Source: CAYGAW01 sp964347945
GTDB lineage: Bacteria; Chloroflexota; Anaerolineae; UBA7937; B3-Chlor
Direction of reading: 5' to 3'
Assembly (NCBI GenBank): GCA_964347945.1
Contig: CAYGAW010000213.1
Location: forward strand, 1 to 58,644
Length of the DNA: 58,644 nucleotides
A program made the position numbers and the translations under genes. The notes below the pieces were generated by a model, which had not been told where the DNA came from, did not search any database, and saw only the letters and a list, made by a program, of their open reading frames with translations. Positions 8,855-16,843 of the stretch are shown one piece after another (position 1 is the stretch's first letter; every line of letters begins with the position of its first letter).

Positions 8855-9259
8855 TCAAGCGATCACTATCTCATGTTCGCTGGTTTCCCCATCGGTGATG
8901 CGAAAGGCTCGAACCTGTGGGTCGCCCGGGTCCACCAGCGATATCAGAAAGTGGATAGCTTCCGGATAGTAGGCCCGTTCGAGATCTATGCTTGAAGGAG
9001 CAGCCGGGGATGACGGATGCGAGTGATAGATGCCCAATACTTCCAATCCCCTGTCCTCTATGTCCACGAAGATCCTGTACTGCTCTTCTGGATCCAGTCG
9101 ATACGAAGTCGGGCTGTGATCGGCATTCCTGGCGCGATACACCTCCACCACGCGACCTTCCTTTCCCGCAAGAATGCCACAAGCCTCCACGGGCGCTTCC
9201 TCCCGTGCATGATCGATCATCTCCACGAGATGTTGTTGCTTCACGTATACCGCAGACAT
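8855..9259 (-). CDS. JAMM/MPN+ metallopeptidase (M67 family)
   Basis: The 134-residue single-domain protein carries the complete JAMM motif: Glu25, then His79-x-His81 and Ser89-x2-Asp92 (HSHP...SSID). These bind the catalytic zinc. Bacterial members of this size include the Mec-type peptidases that cleave cysteine or other residues from the C-terminus of ubiquitin-like sulfur carriers such as CysO, and others act on ThiS/MoaD-like proteins. No such partner is encoded nearby, so the substrate is open. It is a stand-alone cytoplasmic protein. Confidence 0.9.
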   Translation of the reverse strand: MSAVYVKQQHLVEMIDHAREEAPVEACGILAGKEGRVVEVYRARNADHSPTSYRLDPEEQYRIFVDIEDRGLEVLGIYHSHPSSPAAPSSIDLERAYYPEAIHFLISLVDPGDPQVRAFRITDGETSEHEIVIA

Positions 9260-9339
9260 TGCTCTTCTCGGGGTGAAACCACTCCTCTTGCTCGACGAAG
9301 GTCCTTGGAGTCTATTCTGGGTTCGTTGAAGGAGGGGCT

Positions 9340-9762
9340 CTAGGAGGCATCCCTCTCGCTATCAGAGCTACGCGGAGGCAGCAATGCTGGCGTGAAGGCC
9401 ATTGGCAGTAGATCGGAAACGAGATGCACTTCGCGCCGACCTCCTAGATCTGCGACTACTACTTGAGTATCCAGGCCAAATTCCGCGAGCACCTGACGAC
9501 AGGGTCCACAAGGGGGAGCAAGGTTTTCGCTAACCACGGCCAAGGCTTCGAATTCGCACTCCCCCTCGGACACTGCGTTGAACACGGCTACCCGCTCTGC
9601 GCAGATAGTGAGGCCATACGCGGCATTCTCCACGTTGGAACCGCAGTACACTCGTCCTGACTTTGTCCGCAATGCTGCGCCCACTTTGAATCCAGAGTAC
9701 GGTGCGTACGCTTTCTCGCGAGCCTCTCTACCCTGGTCGACCAGGTCCTCAAGAGCGTCCAT
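9340..9762 (-). CDS. cdd: Cytidine deaminase
   Basis: This 140-residue homotetrameric-type enzyme deaminates cytidine and deoxycytidine in pyrimidine salvage. The zinc site is intact: Cys54-Ala-Glu56 (CAERVAV) and Cys85-x2-Cys88 (PPCGPC). The substrate-binding AYAPYSGFKVGAAL and NVENAAYG segments are also present. Its start lies one base from the stop of the upstream CorC/CNNM gene, so both are probably cotranscribed. Confidence 0.95.
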   Translation of the reverse strand: MDALEDLVDQGREAREKAYAPYSGFKVGAALRTKSGRVYCGSNVENAAYGLTICAERVAVFNAVSEGECEFEALAVVSENLAPPCGPCRQVLAEFGLDTQVVVADLGGRREVHLVSDLLPMAFTPALLPPRSSDSERDAS

Positions 9763-9763
9763 G

Positions 9764-10990
9764 CTATTCCTCCTTGATGACTCTTACCTTGTGGATTCGA
9801 CGGCCTGACAATGACAACACTGTTATCTTGACGCCGTCCAGTACTACTTCGTCGCCTACCTTGGGTACCCCGCCAAGTAAGGAGTAGATCAGCCCTCCGA
9901 GGGTGTCGCTATCCTCTGTCGGCAGATCTACATCCATCATCCGGTTGACATCGTCCAGATCCATGCGCGCGTTGAAAATCGCTTCGTGGTCGCCGATCCT
10001 CTCAAAGAAGGCCTCTGCTGTGTCGTATTCGTCCTCGATCTCGCCCACAATCTCTTCCAGAGCGTCTTCAACGGTCACCAAGCCTGCGGTCCCACCGTAC
10101 TCATCGACCACAATGGCCATCTGAATCCGTTCGCGCTGCAGCTCTTCCAAGACCTCTCCCACCTTGTTCGTCTCTGGCACAAAATGGGCCGGGCGCAGGA
10201 GGTCCCGCAGTTCTCCGCTTGAGTCCTTGTTGTCCCTGAAGTGAGCGAGAAGATCCTTGGCGTTCAGAACGCCCACGATGTTCTCTATCGCTTCCTCGTA
10301 GATGGGGATGCGCGAGTAGCCCGTCTCGACAATGACGTTCAGTGCCTCGTCGACTGGCGTCTCGACCTCCAAAGCTATCATGTCGATGCGCGGCACCATG
10401 ATCTCCCGGACCAGCGTTTCGCCGAACTCGAAGATGCTGGCTATCATCTCCCTCTCATCTTCCTCGATGTAGCCTTCTTCTTCGCCAGCGTCTATGAACA
10501 GGCGTAGCTCAGCCTCCAGAGCGGCGGCATCCTTGGGGGCCTCTTGCGCCTCGGCGTCTCCAATCAAGACATCAGTGATCCCTCGGAAGACACGGACAAG
10601 AGGATACAGGACTAGCCCCAGCCACCTTGTGGGCTTGGATAGGAGCAGCGCCACTCTTTCTGGATCTCGTGTGGCCCAGGCCCGCGGCACCAGCCGACAA
10701 AGGAATAGCACGAACAGCATCAGGGAGACGATAGCTATCACAATACCCCACCGTGGAGCGTAGCTGAGTGCCAGAATCGTGGCCAAGCAGGCGGCCACGA
10801 TAACGGCTGCGTTCTTCAATATCAAGAGAGCTGATAGGTACCAGTCTTCGCGTTCAAGAATGGACTCGAGCAGATCAGCTCGCGGCACCCCCTCCCGTGA
10901 CATCCTCTTCACACGAAAGGGATTGGCCGAAGTCAGAGCTGCCTCAGCCGCGCACGCGAATGCGGTCGCCAGCAGCGACAGACCTATCAA
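9764..10990 (-). CDS. CNNM/CorC-family membrane protein with CBS domains
   Basis: The 408-residue protein has an N-terminal CNNM/DUF21 membrane domain with about four hydrophobic segments. Two CBS domains follow (beginning around residues 190 and 260, with IMVPRIDMIALE and VVDEYGGTAGLVT), then a C-terminal CorC_HlyC domain (ARMDLDDVNRMM...DTLGGLIYSLLG). Family members are implicated in magnesium or cobalt export and hemolysin-like activities; ATP probably binds the CBS pair. The TTG at 10990 is the only standard start codon in range. A GGGGGG stretch lies in front of an in-frame CTG at 11020, which may be the true start and would add ten residues. Confidence 0.88.
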   Translation of the reverse strand: MIGLSLLATAFACAAEAALTSANPFRVKRMSREGVPRADLLESILEREDWYLSALLILKNAAVIVAACLATILALSYAPRWGIVIAIVSLMLFVLFLCRLVPRAWATRDPERVALLLSKPTRWLGLVLYPLVRVFRGITDVLIGDAEAQEAPKDAAALEAELRLFIDAGEEEGYIEEDEREMIASIFEFGETLVREIMVPRIDMIALEVETPVDEALNVIVETGYSRIPIYEEAIENIVGVLNAKDLLAHFRDNKDSSGELRDLLRPAHFVPETNKVGEVLEELQRERIQMAIVVDEYGGTAGLVTVEDALEEIVGEIEDEYDTAEAFFERIGDHEAIFNARMDLDDVNRMMDVDLPTEDSDTLGGLIYSLLGGVPKVGDEVVLDGVKITVLSLSGRRIHKVRVIKEE

Positions 10991-11043
10991 AGCCAGTTCT
11001 ATGGACGCTTCGGTATCCAGTTTGCGCCCCCCTTTCTCCCCAC

Positions 11044-12387
11044 CTATCGATCGCCCGCGGTGCCTTTGCGGAGCGCTCTCATCTTTCCCTCTTTGGCTTC
11101 CGCTGAGACGGTGATTTCGTTCTTTGTTGTAGCATAAGGAGCAGGGCCCATTATCATGCTGTCTGCGGCGAGATCATGTTGGAGGACGACGCCGGGCCCC
11201 ACGATACTGTGAGGGCCCACCTTCACACCAGGCATCAAGGTGGCATTGCAGCCGGTCTTACAATCTTCACCCATGATGACGCCGAGCTTGTCAGTACCCG
11301 TGGAAATCCTGTTCTCCTTCACCTTGACCGGGACCTCTCCCTCATCGAAACGGAAGTTGGCGGTGATCGTGCCCGCACCCAAGGAGCAGTTGTCGGAGAG
11401 GATCGAGTCTCCGACGTAGGACATGTGAATCCAGCAGTTTTTCCCTATCAGGGAGTGCTTGATTTCCGAAGAAAAGCCCACCACAGAGTCGGACGCAACG
11501 GAGGAGTGGTTCCATATCAGGACATTGTTCCCTATGACACTGTTCGGTCCAATATACGCGGGTCCCCGGATGACAGCATTCTCCAAGACCCTCACCCCTT
11601 CCTCGATGACAACGTTGCCCTCTATGACGGCTTTGTCCGAAACTTGAGCTTGCTCGCTCACCCGTGGCGCGGTGATGAGACTCTTCATCAAGTACTCGTT
11701 GATCGTCAGTGGATCCCAGGGATACTTGAAGGACTCGAACACGCCATCGTAGGGCACAAATTCCACATTACCCTCGTCTATCAGTTGTTGATAGGCTGCT
11801 TCCAGTTGGTAGTTGGAGAGGGGAGTGCGGGCAATGTAGTCGAAGATCAACCTGGAGAAGAAATACACCCCCACCACCACGACGTTGCTGGGCTCCTCAC
11901 CCATGGGGGGTTTCTCCACTACAGCTGTCACCTTGCCGTCCTCGAACTTGAAGACGCCGAACTTCCACGGGCTCTCCATCTCCCGGCCCACGAGGACCAT
12001 GTCTCCCCCCGACTGCCTGGCCTTGCCGATGACATCGCGCAGCAGGTGAGACTCAAAGATGTCGTTGCCGTTGAGCATGAGGAAGCGGTCTTCCAGGAGG
12101 TGCTCTGCCGCTTGCAGGGCGTTGGCCATCCCCAGAGGATTCTCCTGAGTGGCATACCGTATCTTGGTGTCGAATTCCTCTCCTGCGCCGAAGTAGGTTC
12201 TTATCGCCTGGGCTTCGGGGCCGGTGACGATGATCAAATCGTCGATACCCACCTCGCGCAAGTTCTCTATGACATACTGGAGCAATGGCTTGCCCAGGAA
12301 TTCGAACATTGGCTTGGGCTTTCCGGTAGATAGGGGAAAGGCCCTCTCTCCCGCTCCTCCGGACAGAATCACCGCTTGAATAGTCAA
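11044..12387 (-). CDS. GlmU-like sugar-1-phosphate nucleotidylyltransferase/acyltransferase
   Basis: The 447-residue protein joins two modules. The N-terminal nucleotidyltransferase has AVILSGGAGERAFPLS with the downstream KPKPM lysines. The C-terminal left-handed beta-helix is made of hexapeptide repeats from about residue 250 onward (IEGNVVIEEGV, AYIGPNSVIG). Archaeal-type bifunctional enzymes with this layout make UDP-N-acetyl-hexosamines or dTDP-glucose-like products, so an exact substrate is not assigned. TTG 12387 is preferred because GGAGG (12393-12397) sits five bases before it; a GTG at 12399 overlaps that site. Confidence 0.8.
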   Translation of the reverse strand: MTIQAVILSGGAGERAFPLSTGKPKPMFEFLGKPLLQYVIENLREVGIDDLIIVTGPEAQAIRTYFGAGEEFDTKIRYATQENPLGMANALQAAEHLLEDRFLMLNGNDIFESHLLRDVIGKARQSGGDMVLVGREMESPWKFGVFKFEDGKVTAVVEKPPMGEEPSNVVVVGVYFFSRLIFDYIARTPLSNYQLEAAYQQLIDEGNVEFVPYDGVFESFKYPWDPLTINEYLMKSLITAPRVSEQAQVSDKAVIEGNVVIEEGVRVLENAVIRGPAYIGPNSVIGNNVLIWNHSSVASDSVVGFSSEIKHSLIGKNCWIHMSYVGDSILSDNCSLGAGTITANFRFDEGEVPVKVKENRISTGTDKLGVIMGEDCKTGCNATLMPGVKVGPHSIVGPGVVLQHDLAADSMIMGPAPYATTKNEITVSAEAKEGKMRALRKGTAGDR

Positions 12388-12524
12388 TGGCACCTCCACA
12401 AGACAAAAAAGGCCAAGACCACCTCGCGTACCGCAGAGGCAAGCTGTGGTCCCGGCCTGGGGCCGCCCCGAGGCGGCGGTTTGTCACTCTCCTTACTGGA
12501 TGGTTCGTCGTCCATCACTGCTCG

Positions 12525-12547
12525 CTACTACGAGCACCTCGTAGTAG
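12525..12547. repeat. Perfect 10-bp inverted repeat behind tRNA-Gln
   Basis: CTACTACGAG and CTCGTAGTAG are separated by three bases (CAC). On the minus strand it lies 24 bases beyond the 3' end of tRNA-Gln and could act as a terminator-like or processing hairpin, though no T-tract follows. Confidence 0.6.
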
Positions 12548-12571
12548 GGGCCCTGTACTTCCCATGTCAAG

Positions 12572-12643
<72 letters not shown>

Positions 12644-12754
12644 GCGCTCCTTCCACACGTATTCTAGCACATGGCGCGCTATGCTGCAACCTGGCAGTAC
12701 AGTCGCTTCCCATCGCCGGCCCTCTCTGGAACAAGCAGCCAACCAGCCTGCAAC

Positions 12755-13468
12755 CTATCTTCTCAGGTAGCGCGAGTCCACCGCGTCCAGATAGCGGAAT
12801 CCGCGGCGCCTTCGCCGTCTGAGGAAGGGAGTGAGGATGAGGCCCGCTATGAAGCCTCCAATGTGTGCCCACCAGGCCACACCCCCCAGCATCGCTTCGC
12901 TTGACATGGCAATCGTCGCCACGCCGTTGAGAAGCTGAAACACGAACCAGAAGCCCAACACGATCACCGCTGGCAGCGCGATCACCTGCATATAGATGAG
13001 GAGAGGGATGCCCACGAAGACGCGAGCTCGGGGGAAGCAGAGGAGATAGGCAGCTAGTACACCCGCAATGGCGCCGCTCGCTCCGACACCTGGGATCACT
13101 GACGTGGGGGCCATCAGCACTTGGGCCACACCGGCGGTGACGCCGCAGCCCAGGTAGAAGGCAAGGTATCGCTTGTGGCCCATGATTCCTTCCACATTGT
13201 CGCCGAAGATGACCAGGTAGAGCATGTTGCCGATGAGATGGAACCAACCGCCGTGCAAGAAGATCGAGGTGACCAGCGTGATCAGTACCCAAGGATGCTG
13301 GCGCCACTGGACGAGATCCGCAGGCACTGCGCCCCAGGAATAGATGAGCTCCTCTGCGGTGGGGCCCCACACCAACTCAAGGAAGAAGACGATCACGGTG
13401 AGGGCAATCAGCGCATAGTTGACGAAGGGGGTGCGCCCGGATCGTACGCTGTCTCCTAGGGGGATCAT
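12755..13468 (-). CDS. Rhomboid-family intramembrane serine protease
   Basis: The 237-residue protein has six to seven hydrophobic segments and the rhomboid active site: Ser131 in GASGAIAG and His202 in AHIGGFIAG. HGGWFHLIGNMLYL supplies the conserved histidines and Asn of the oxyanion region. Such enzymes cut transmembrane segments within the membrane. Its start overlaps the upstream protease fragment by four bases. The C-terminus is an arginine-rich cytoplasmic tail. Confidence 0.93.
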   Translation of the reverse strand: MIPLGDSVRSGRTPFVNYALIALTVIVFFLELVWGPTAEELIYSWGAVPADLVQWRQHPWVLITLVTSIFLHGGWFHLIGNMLYLVIFGDNVEGIMGHKRYLAFYLGCGVTAGVAQVLMAPTSVIPGVGASGAIAGVLAAYLLCFPRARVFVGIPLLIYMQVIALPAVIVLGFWFVFQLLNGVATIAMSSEAMLGGVAWWAHIGGFIAGLILTPFLRRRRRRGFRYLDAVDSRYLRR

Positions 13469-13791
13469 CCTCGCTCTCCTCTACCTCCATGCTTTCTCTG
13501 CAGGGGCCAGTAAGGTGCGGGGATGTGTTGCACGGAGGGGCGTCCGCGTCCCGCCTGGGGGCAAAGTTCCATCAAGCCGTACACTTCCTTCGGCAAGTAA
13601 TCAAGGGCGGGCAAACCGAGCCTCTTCACCTCCTCCAAGGAGATGGGGTGGTCGTGGGTCCATTTGCCGCTGGGCAGTGCCTTCGCGATACGAATGGCTT
13701 CAGTCCTCTCCATCCCGTTGTCTTCTATGATCTCTCTGACTGTGTCCTGGAGTTGTCCTATTGCTTTCCCTGCGATGTTGGCAAGGATCAC
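13465..13791 (-). pseudogene. C-terminal fragment of a ClpP-class serine protease (SDH/SppA-like)
   Basis: The 108 codons resemble only the C-terminal end of the serine dehydrogenase proteinase family: WTHDHPISLEEVKRLGLP followed by EVYGLMELCPQ and PSVQHIPAPYW. The catalytic crotonase-like core with its nucleophilic serine is missing, and the region upstream (13792-13863) does not encode it. The frame itself is open and starts ATG, so a short protein may still be made. It is directly upstream of, and overlaps by four bases, the rhomboid protease. The likely reading is a truncated remnant; a deliberately shortened protein is possible. Confidence 0.6.
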
Positions 13792-13863
13792 CTTGCTACC
13801 TTCGCTGTACTGCTAGGCTAAATGCGCCGAAAATCACGAGCGGCCAGACCAGAGTAGTGCAGT

Positions 13864-14631
13864 CTATGGCCGGCCCCGCTCTCTCCCATGGCTGTTCCAT
13901 CCCAGCCGTGCGCGAAATACCAGATAGGCAAATCGGGGAAGGGCCAGCATTCGCTGGCAGCGCCAAGGCTCGCGAAGCAGCCGATGTAACCACTCGAGCC
14001 CCAGTCGCTGCACCCACCCAGGGGCGCGCTTCGCCTCTCCGGATATGAAGTCCAACGCTCCCCCCACGCCCATAGTCAGCGGGATTTCCAGACGCAGCAT
14101 GTTGCGAGCAATCCACTTCTCTTGCTGAGGAGCACCATACGCTACGAAGAGGGCCTGAGCATGGGCCTGCTTGACTAGGTCCACTATCTGCTCTTCTTCC
14201 TCACGGGCCGGAGAGCCGGCGTGGGTACCGACGACCTGCAACTTGGGGTAACTCCGGCGCAACACCCGTGCCGCTGCCTCCGCCACTCCCTCTGCCGCTC
14301 CGAGGAAGTACAATCGGTAGCCTTTCTTCTCTGACAGCGCCGCCATCTTGATCAGCGTGTCCACCCCTGTGACCCGTTCGCTCAGTGGTGCACCGAGTAT
14401 GCGTGCCGCCCAGAGCAGGCCTTGACCATCAGGCAGGGCGAGATCCGCCTGGTTCAGGATCTGAGCGAACTCGTGATCGCTCCTGGCGGTGACAATGAAC
14501 TCAGGATTGACCGTGACGACTTGGTGTGGACTTCCCTCTGTGATGAATCCTTGCATGCGCAAGAGGGCTTCCTCGTATGTGACATTATGCACGCGTATGC
14601 CCAGGATCTCTACTTGGGACGGGTCTCCCAT
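13864..14631 (-). CDS. WecG/TagA/CpsF-family glycosyltransferase
   Basis: The 255-residue product matches GT26 enzymes (TagA, WecG), which transfer ManNAc or a related sugar onto a lipid-linked acceptor at the inner membrane face. Seen in the sequence are VTVNPEFIVTARSDHEF, LPDGQGLLWAARILG, ERVTGVDTL, RLYFLGAAEG, VAYGAPQQEKW and MGVGGALDFISGEAKRAP, all typical. The C-terminal basic stretch probably docks at the membrane. The ATG at 14631 has GGAG five bases upstream; the longer open frame to 14766 lacks family similarity. Confidence 0.93.
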   Translation of the reverse strand: MGDPSQVEILGIRVHNVTYEEALLRMQGFITEGSPHQVVTVNPEFIVTARSDHEFAQILNQADLALPDGQGLLWAARILGAPLSERVTGVDTLIKMAALSEKKGYRLYFLGAAEGVAEAAARVLRRSYPKLQVVGTHAGSPAREEEEQIVDLVKQAHAQALFVAYGAPQQEKWIARNMLRLEIPLTMGVGGALDFISGEAKRAPGWVQRLGLEWLHRLLREPWRCQRMLALPRFAYLVFRARLGWNSHGRERGRP

Positions 14632-14794
14632 AATGCTCCTCGGCGGCCAGCTGACATAGAAGGCAGTGGTGGTAGGTGTGCTGGGGGCGTCATATGGGTG
14701 CTGGGGAGACTGCCTGGTGACGTTGCCAAATCGGAACCTATGCCCAATGCACGGGCACCAGTGCAACGTCTCCGAGCCAGGATCCCGCTCGAGT

Positions 14795-15238
14795 TCACTC
14801 TTCTTCGAGGGCCATGATCTTGTTCACTCGGCGACGGTGCCGCTCCTCATCAGAGAACTTCGCCTGTAGCCAGGTCTCGACTATGTCTGCAGCCAGTCGG
14901 GGGCCTACGACTCGTTCGCCCAAGCATAGCACATTGACATCGTTGTGTTCACGGCTCATCCGCGCGCTGAAGGTGTCGTGGCACATAGCTGCGCGGATAC
15001 CTGAGATCTTGTTAGCGGTGATGGACATGCCTTGACCAGTGGCACAGATGAGTATTCCTCTGTCGTACTCCCCGCTGGCGACGGCTCTAGCCACTATCTC
15101 GGCGTAGTCGGGATAGTCCACTTCGTCAAGCTCCTGGGATCCGAAATCGCGGCAGTCGTGGCCCAGTTCTCCCAACAGTCGGACGACGTCGCTCTTCAAT
15201 CGGAACCCACCGTGGTCTGAGGCGACGGCGACGCGCAT
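14795..15238 (-). CDS. rpiB: Ribose-5-phosphate isomerase B
   Basis: This 147-residue enzyme interconverts ribose 5-phosphate and ribulose 5-phosphate in the pentose phosphate pathway; relatives isomerise galactose 6-phosphate. The sequence shows the start VAVASDHGGFRLK, the catalytic cysteine in GILICATGQGMSITANK, the phosphate-binding arginines around GIRAAMCHDTFSARMSREHNDVNVLCLG, and the C-terminal FSDEERHRRRVNKI. Length is typical. The next gene upstream begins nearly 300 bp away; the gap 15239-15516 holds no recognisable feature. Confidence 0.95.
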   Translation of the reverse strand: MRVAVASDHGGFRLKSDVVRLLGELGHDCRDFGSQELDEVDYPDYAEIVARAVASGEYDRGILICATGQGMSITANKISGIRAAMCHDTFSARMSREHNDVNVLCLGERVVGPRLAADIVETWLQAKFSDEERHRRRVNKIMALEEE

Positions 15239-15516
15239 TTCTTGCCCTACCTGTCTGGCATCCGCTACGGTTCCCAGGGATTATACATCGCGCGCATCAC
15301 CCAGGCAATGGGCCGGCCTCCGGCGAGGGCAGGCCCTTTGAGTTCGAGCAGTCAGCTCGGAGAGGAGTTTGGGTCCGGTCAACATGCGCGGCTGCACCTT
15401 GGTTGTTCCGACAGGGCTCGGAGAGGATGATGATGTGTGTCCGGGTGCTGGCAAGTCGATGTCCCCCAGGTGCTGACAGCTCTCAGCAGGTCTACCGAGG
15501 CAAGAAGCACCCTGTC

Positions 15517-16053
15517 TCAGAGAGATGATGGGTTCGAGTCTGCAAGAAACCTATTGACGGCGGCTGCAAAGTGGCGCATGCTGTCTTGCGCGTCGGCTCC
15601 GTCGAGTTCCACCTCCTGCCCGTCACTGCTGCGCAGCAGAGCTGCCCAGTAGGCATGTTCCACCCTCTCGCCCCTCTTGTCGACGAAGCGGACGGTCCGG
15701 TGCACGGCGCTCACGCTCTCGATCGTGTTCAAGGGCAGATTGATGATCTTGTTCCGACGGATAAGGTATTGCTCTTCTTTCGTGAAGTCCCCGACGGCTC
15801 GGTTGAAGATTAGCACCTCTTTCCAAGGTCTGAGATAGAATGCGACCAAGAGGCCACACACCGGTGGCACTATGATAAGGGCAGAGAGTACGGCTCCGCT
15901 GGGGGACTGCCACGGTCTCAGGAGCCACAGCAGGATCAGCACGACGCCTCCGATCACCGCGATTAGGAGGTAGAGCGGACTCCTTCTCTCCAATCGCAGA
16001 GTCTCGGCTTTGCCTTCAGCTACTCGGAAATGGCCTAGCTTCTCGGTCATCAT
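15517..16053 (-). CDS. Two-helix membrane protein with PH-like domain, function unknown
   Basis: The product has two adjacent hydrophobic segments (YLLIAVIGGVVLILLWLL and the SALIIVPPVCGLLVAFYL region). A soluble part with short strands follows (VLIFNRAVGDFTKEEQYLIRR, TIESVSAVHRT), resembling the bacterial PH-like domains found after paired membrane helices. No catalytic motif is seen. ATG 16053 (MTEKLG after a second ATG) is a guess; a TTG at 16092 gives 13 more residues and no start has a clear ribosome-binding site. Confidence 0.55.
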   Translation of the reverse strand: MMTEKLGHFRVAEGKAETLRLERRSPLYLLIAVIGGVVLILLWLLRPWQSPSGAVLSALIIVPPVCGLLVAFYLRPWKEVLIFNRAVGDFTKEEQYLIRRNKIINLPLNTIESVSAVHRTVRFVDKRGERVEHAYWAALLRSSDGQEVELDGADAQDSMRHFAAAVNRFLADSNPSSL

Positions 16054-16155
16054 GGATTTGGTTGAGTTCAGACGGCGAAGGAAGGCGCCCAAGGGTGCGA
16101 TGAGGTTTCTTCCACGGCTTGTGGCCTGGGCTCCACAGCTGTTGGGTCGACCTCG

Positions 16156-16716
16156 TCACGACCGACCACCAACCCAGAAGTGCTCTGGTCGCACTCTGCC
16201 CCGGTGGTCGAAAGCGACGCCTTCCATCTCCAGCAGTGCTCTCTTCAACGGTAGGCCGCCTCCGAAGCCGCCCAGGCTGCCATCACGCCTGACTGTCCGA
16301 TGACAGGGGATGATGATGGGGAACGGGTTGCGGGCCAAGGCGGTGCCCACCGCTCGGGCGGCCTTGGGCTTGCCAACTACTGCTGCCAGCTGACCATATG
16401 AGCACACGTATCCCCTAGGGATCGCCTTTTCTGCCATCAGCACCCGCCATTGGAAATTGGAGCAGCGCGTCCGGTCTAGGTAGTCAACCGGCAACTCCAA
16501 CGCCTCTCCATCGAGGTAGCGTGCAATCTGGTCGCAAAGGCGACCGATTGCGGTCGTGGGGGGGTAGCTGCAAGCAGGGTGCTCCCGGTCGTTGACCCCT
16601 GCCCTTGGCAGAGTGAGGCCAAGGATCTTGGGCCCGGCTTCGTCTTCGTGCCACACGACGATGACGTCACCGTATCTTGAGGGGATGATCCTATGGCGGA
16701 CTTTGCTGTCGGACAT
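16156..16716 (-). CDS. ogt: Methylated-DNA--protein-cysteine methyltransferase
   Basis: This 186-residue suicide repair protein transfers the alkyl group from O6-alkylguanine in DNA to its own cysteine. The active site is PCHR (Cys138) with the preceding helix-turn-helix (GYVCSYGQLAAVVGKPKAARAVGTALARNP) that reads DNA. The C-terminal GGFGGGLPLKRALLEMEG is typical. ATG 16716 gives the family-like start; a GTG-type extension to 16758 is less likely. It sits between a membrane protein gene and gyrB. Confidence 0.93.
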   Translation of the reverse strand: MSDSKVRHRIIPSRYGDVIVVWHEDEAGPKILGLTLPRAGVNDREHPACSYPPTTAIGRLCDQIARYLDGEALELPVDYLDRTRCSNFQWRVLMAEKAIPRGYVCSYGQLAAVVGKPKAARAVGTALARNPFPIIIPCHRTVRRDGSLGGFGGGLPLKRALLEMEGVAFDHRGRVRPEHFWVGGRS

Positions 16717-16843
16717 AAGCTCACTACTTTCACCTCGTTTTCGGATGGCGGGGTCCACTGAGCAGATATCTCGTCCCTGGGTGCGTTGCGGAGCTCGGCG
16801 GTGCGAGTCTGAGTGGCACGTCGCCTCGTGCTTCGGCGTGCGC

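Noticed and set aside
11176..12333. 385-codon open frame on the plus strand opposite the GlmU-like gene
   Set aside because: The minus-strand gene has complete nucleotidyltransferase and hexapeptide motifs; the plus frame is a His- and Asp-rich mirror of it.
12540..12570. TTGACA on the minus strand just after tRNA-Gln as a promoter
   Set aside because: No acceptable -10 box exists at 16-18 bp, and the hairpin at 12525-12547 occupies that place.
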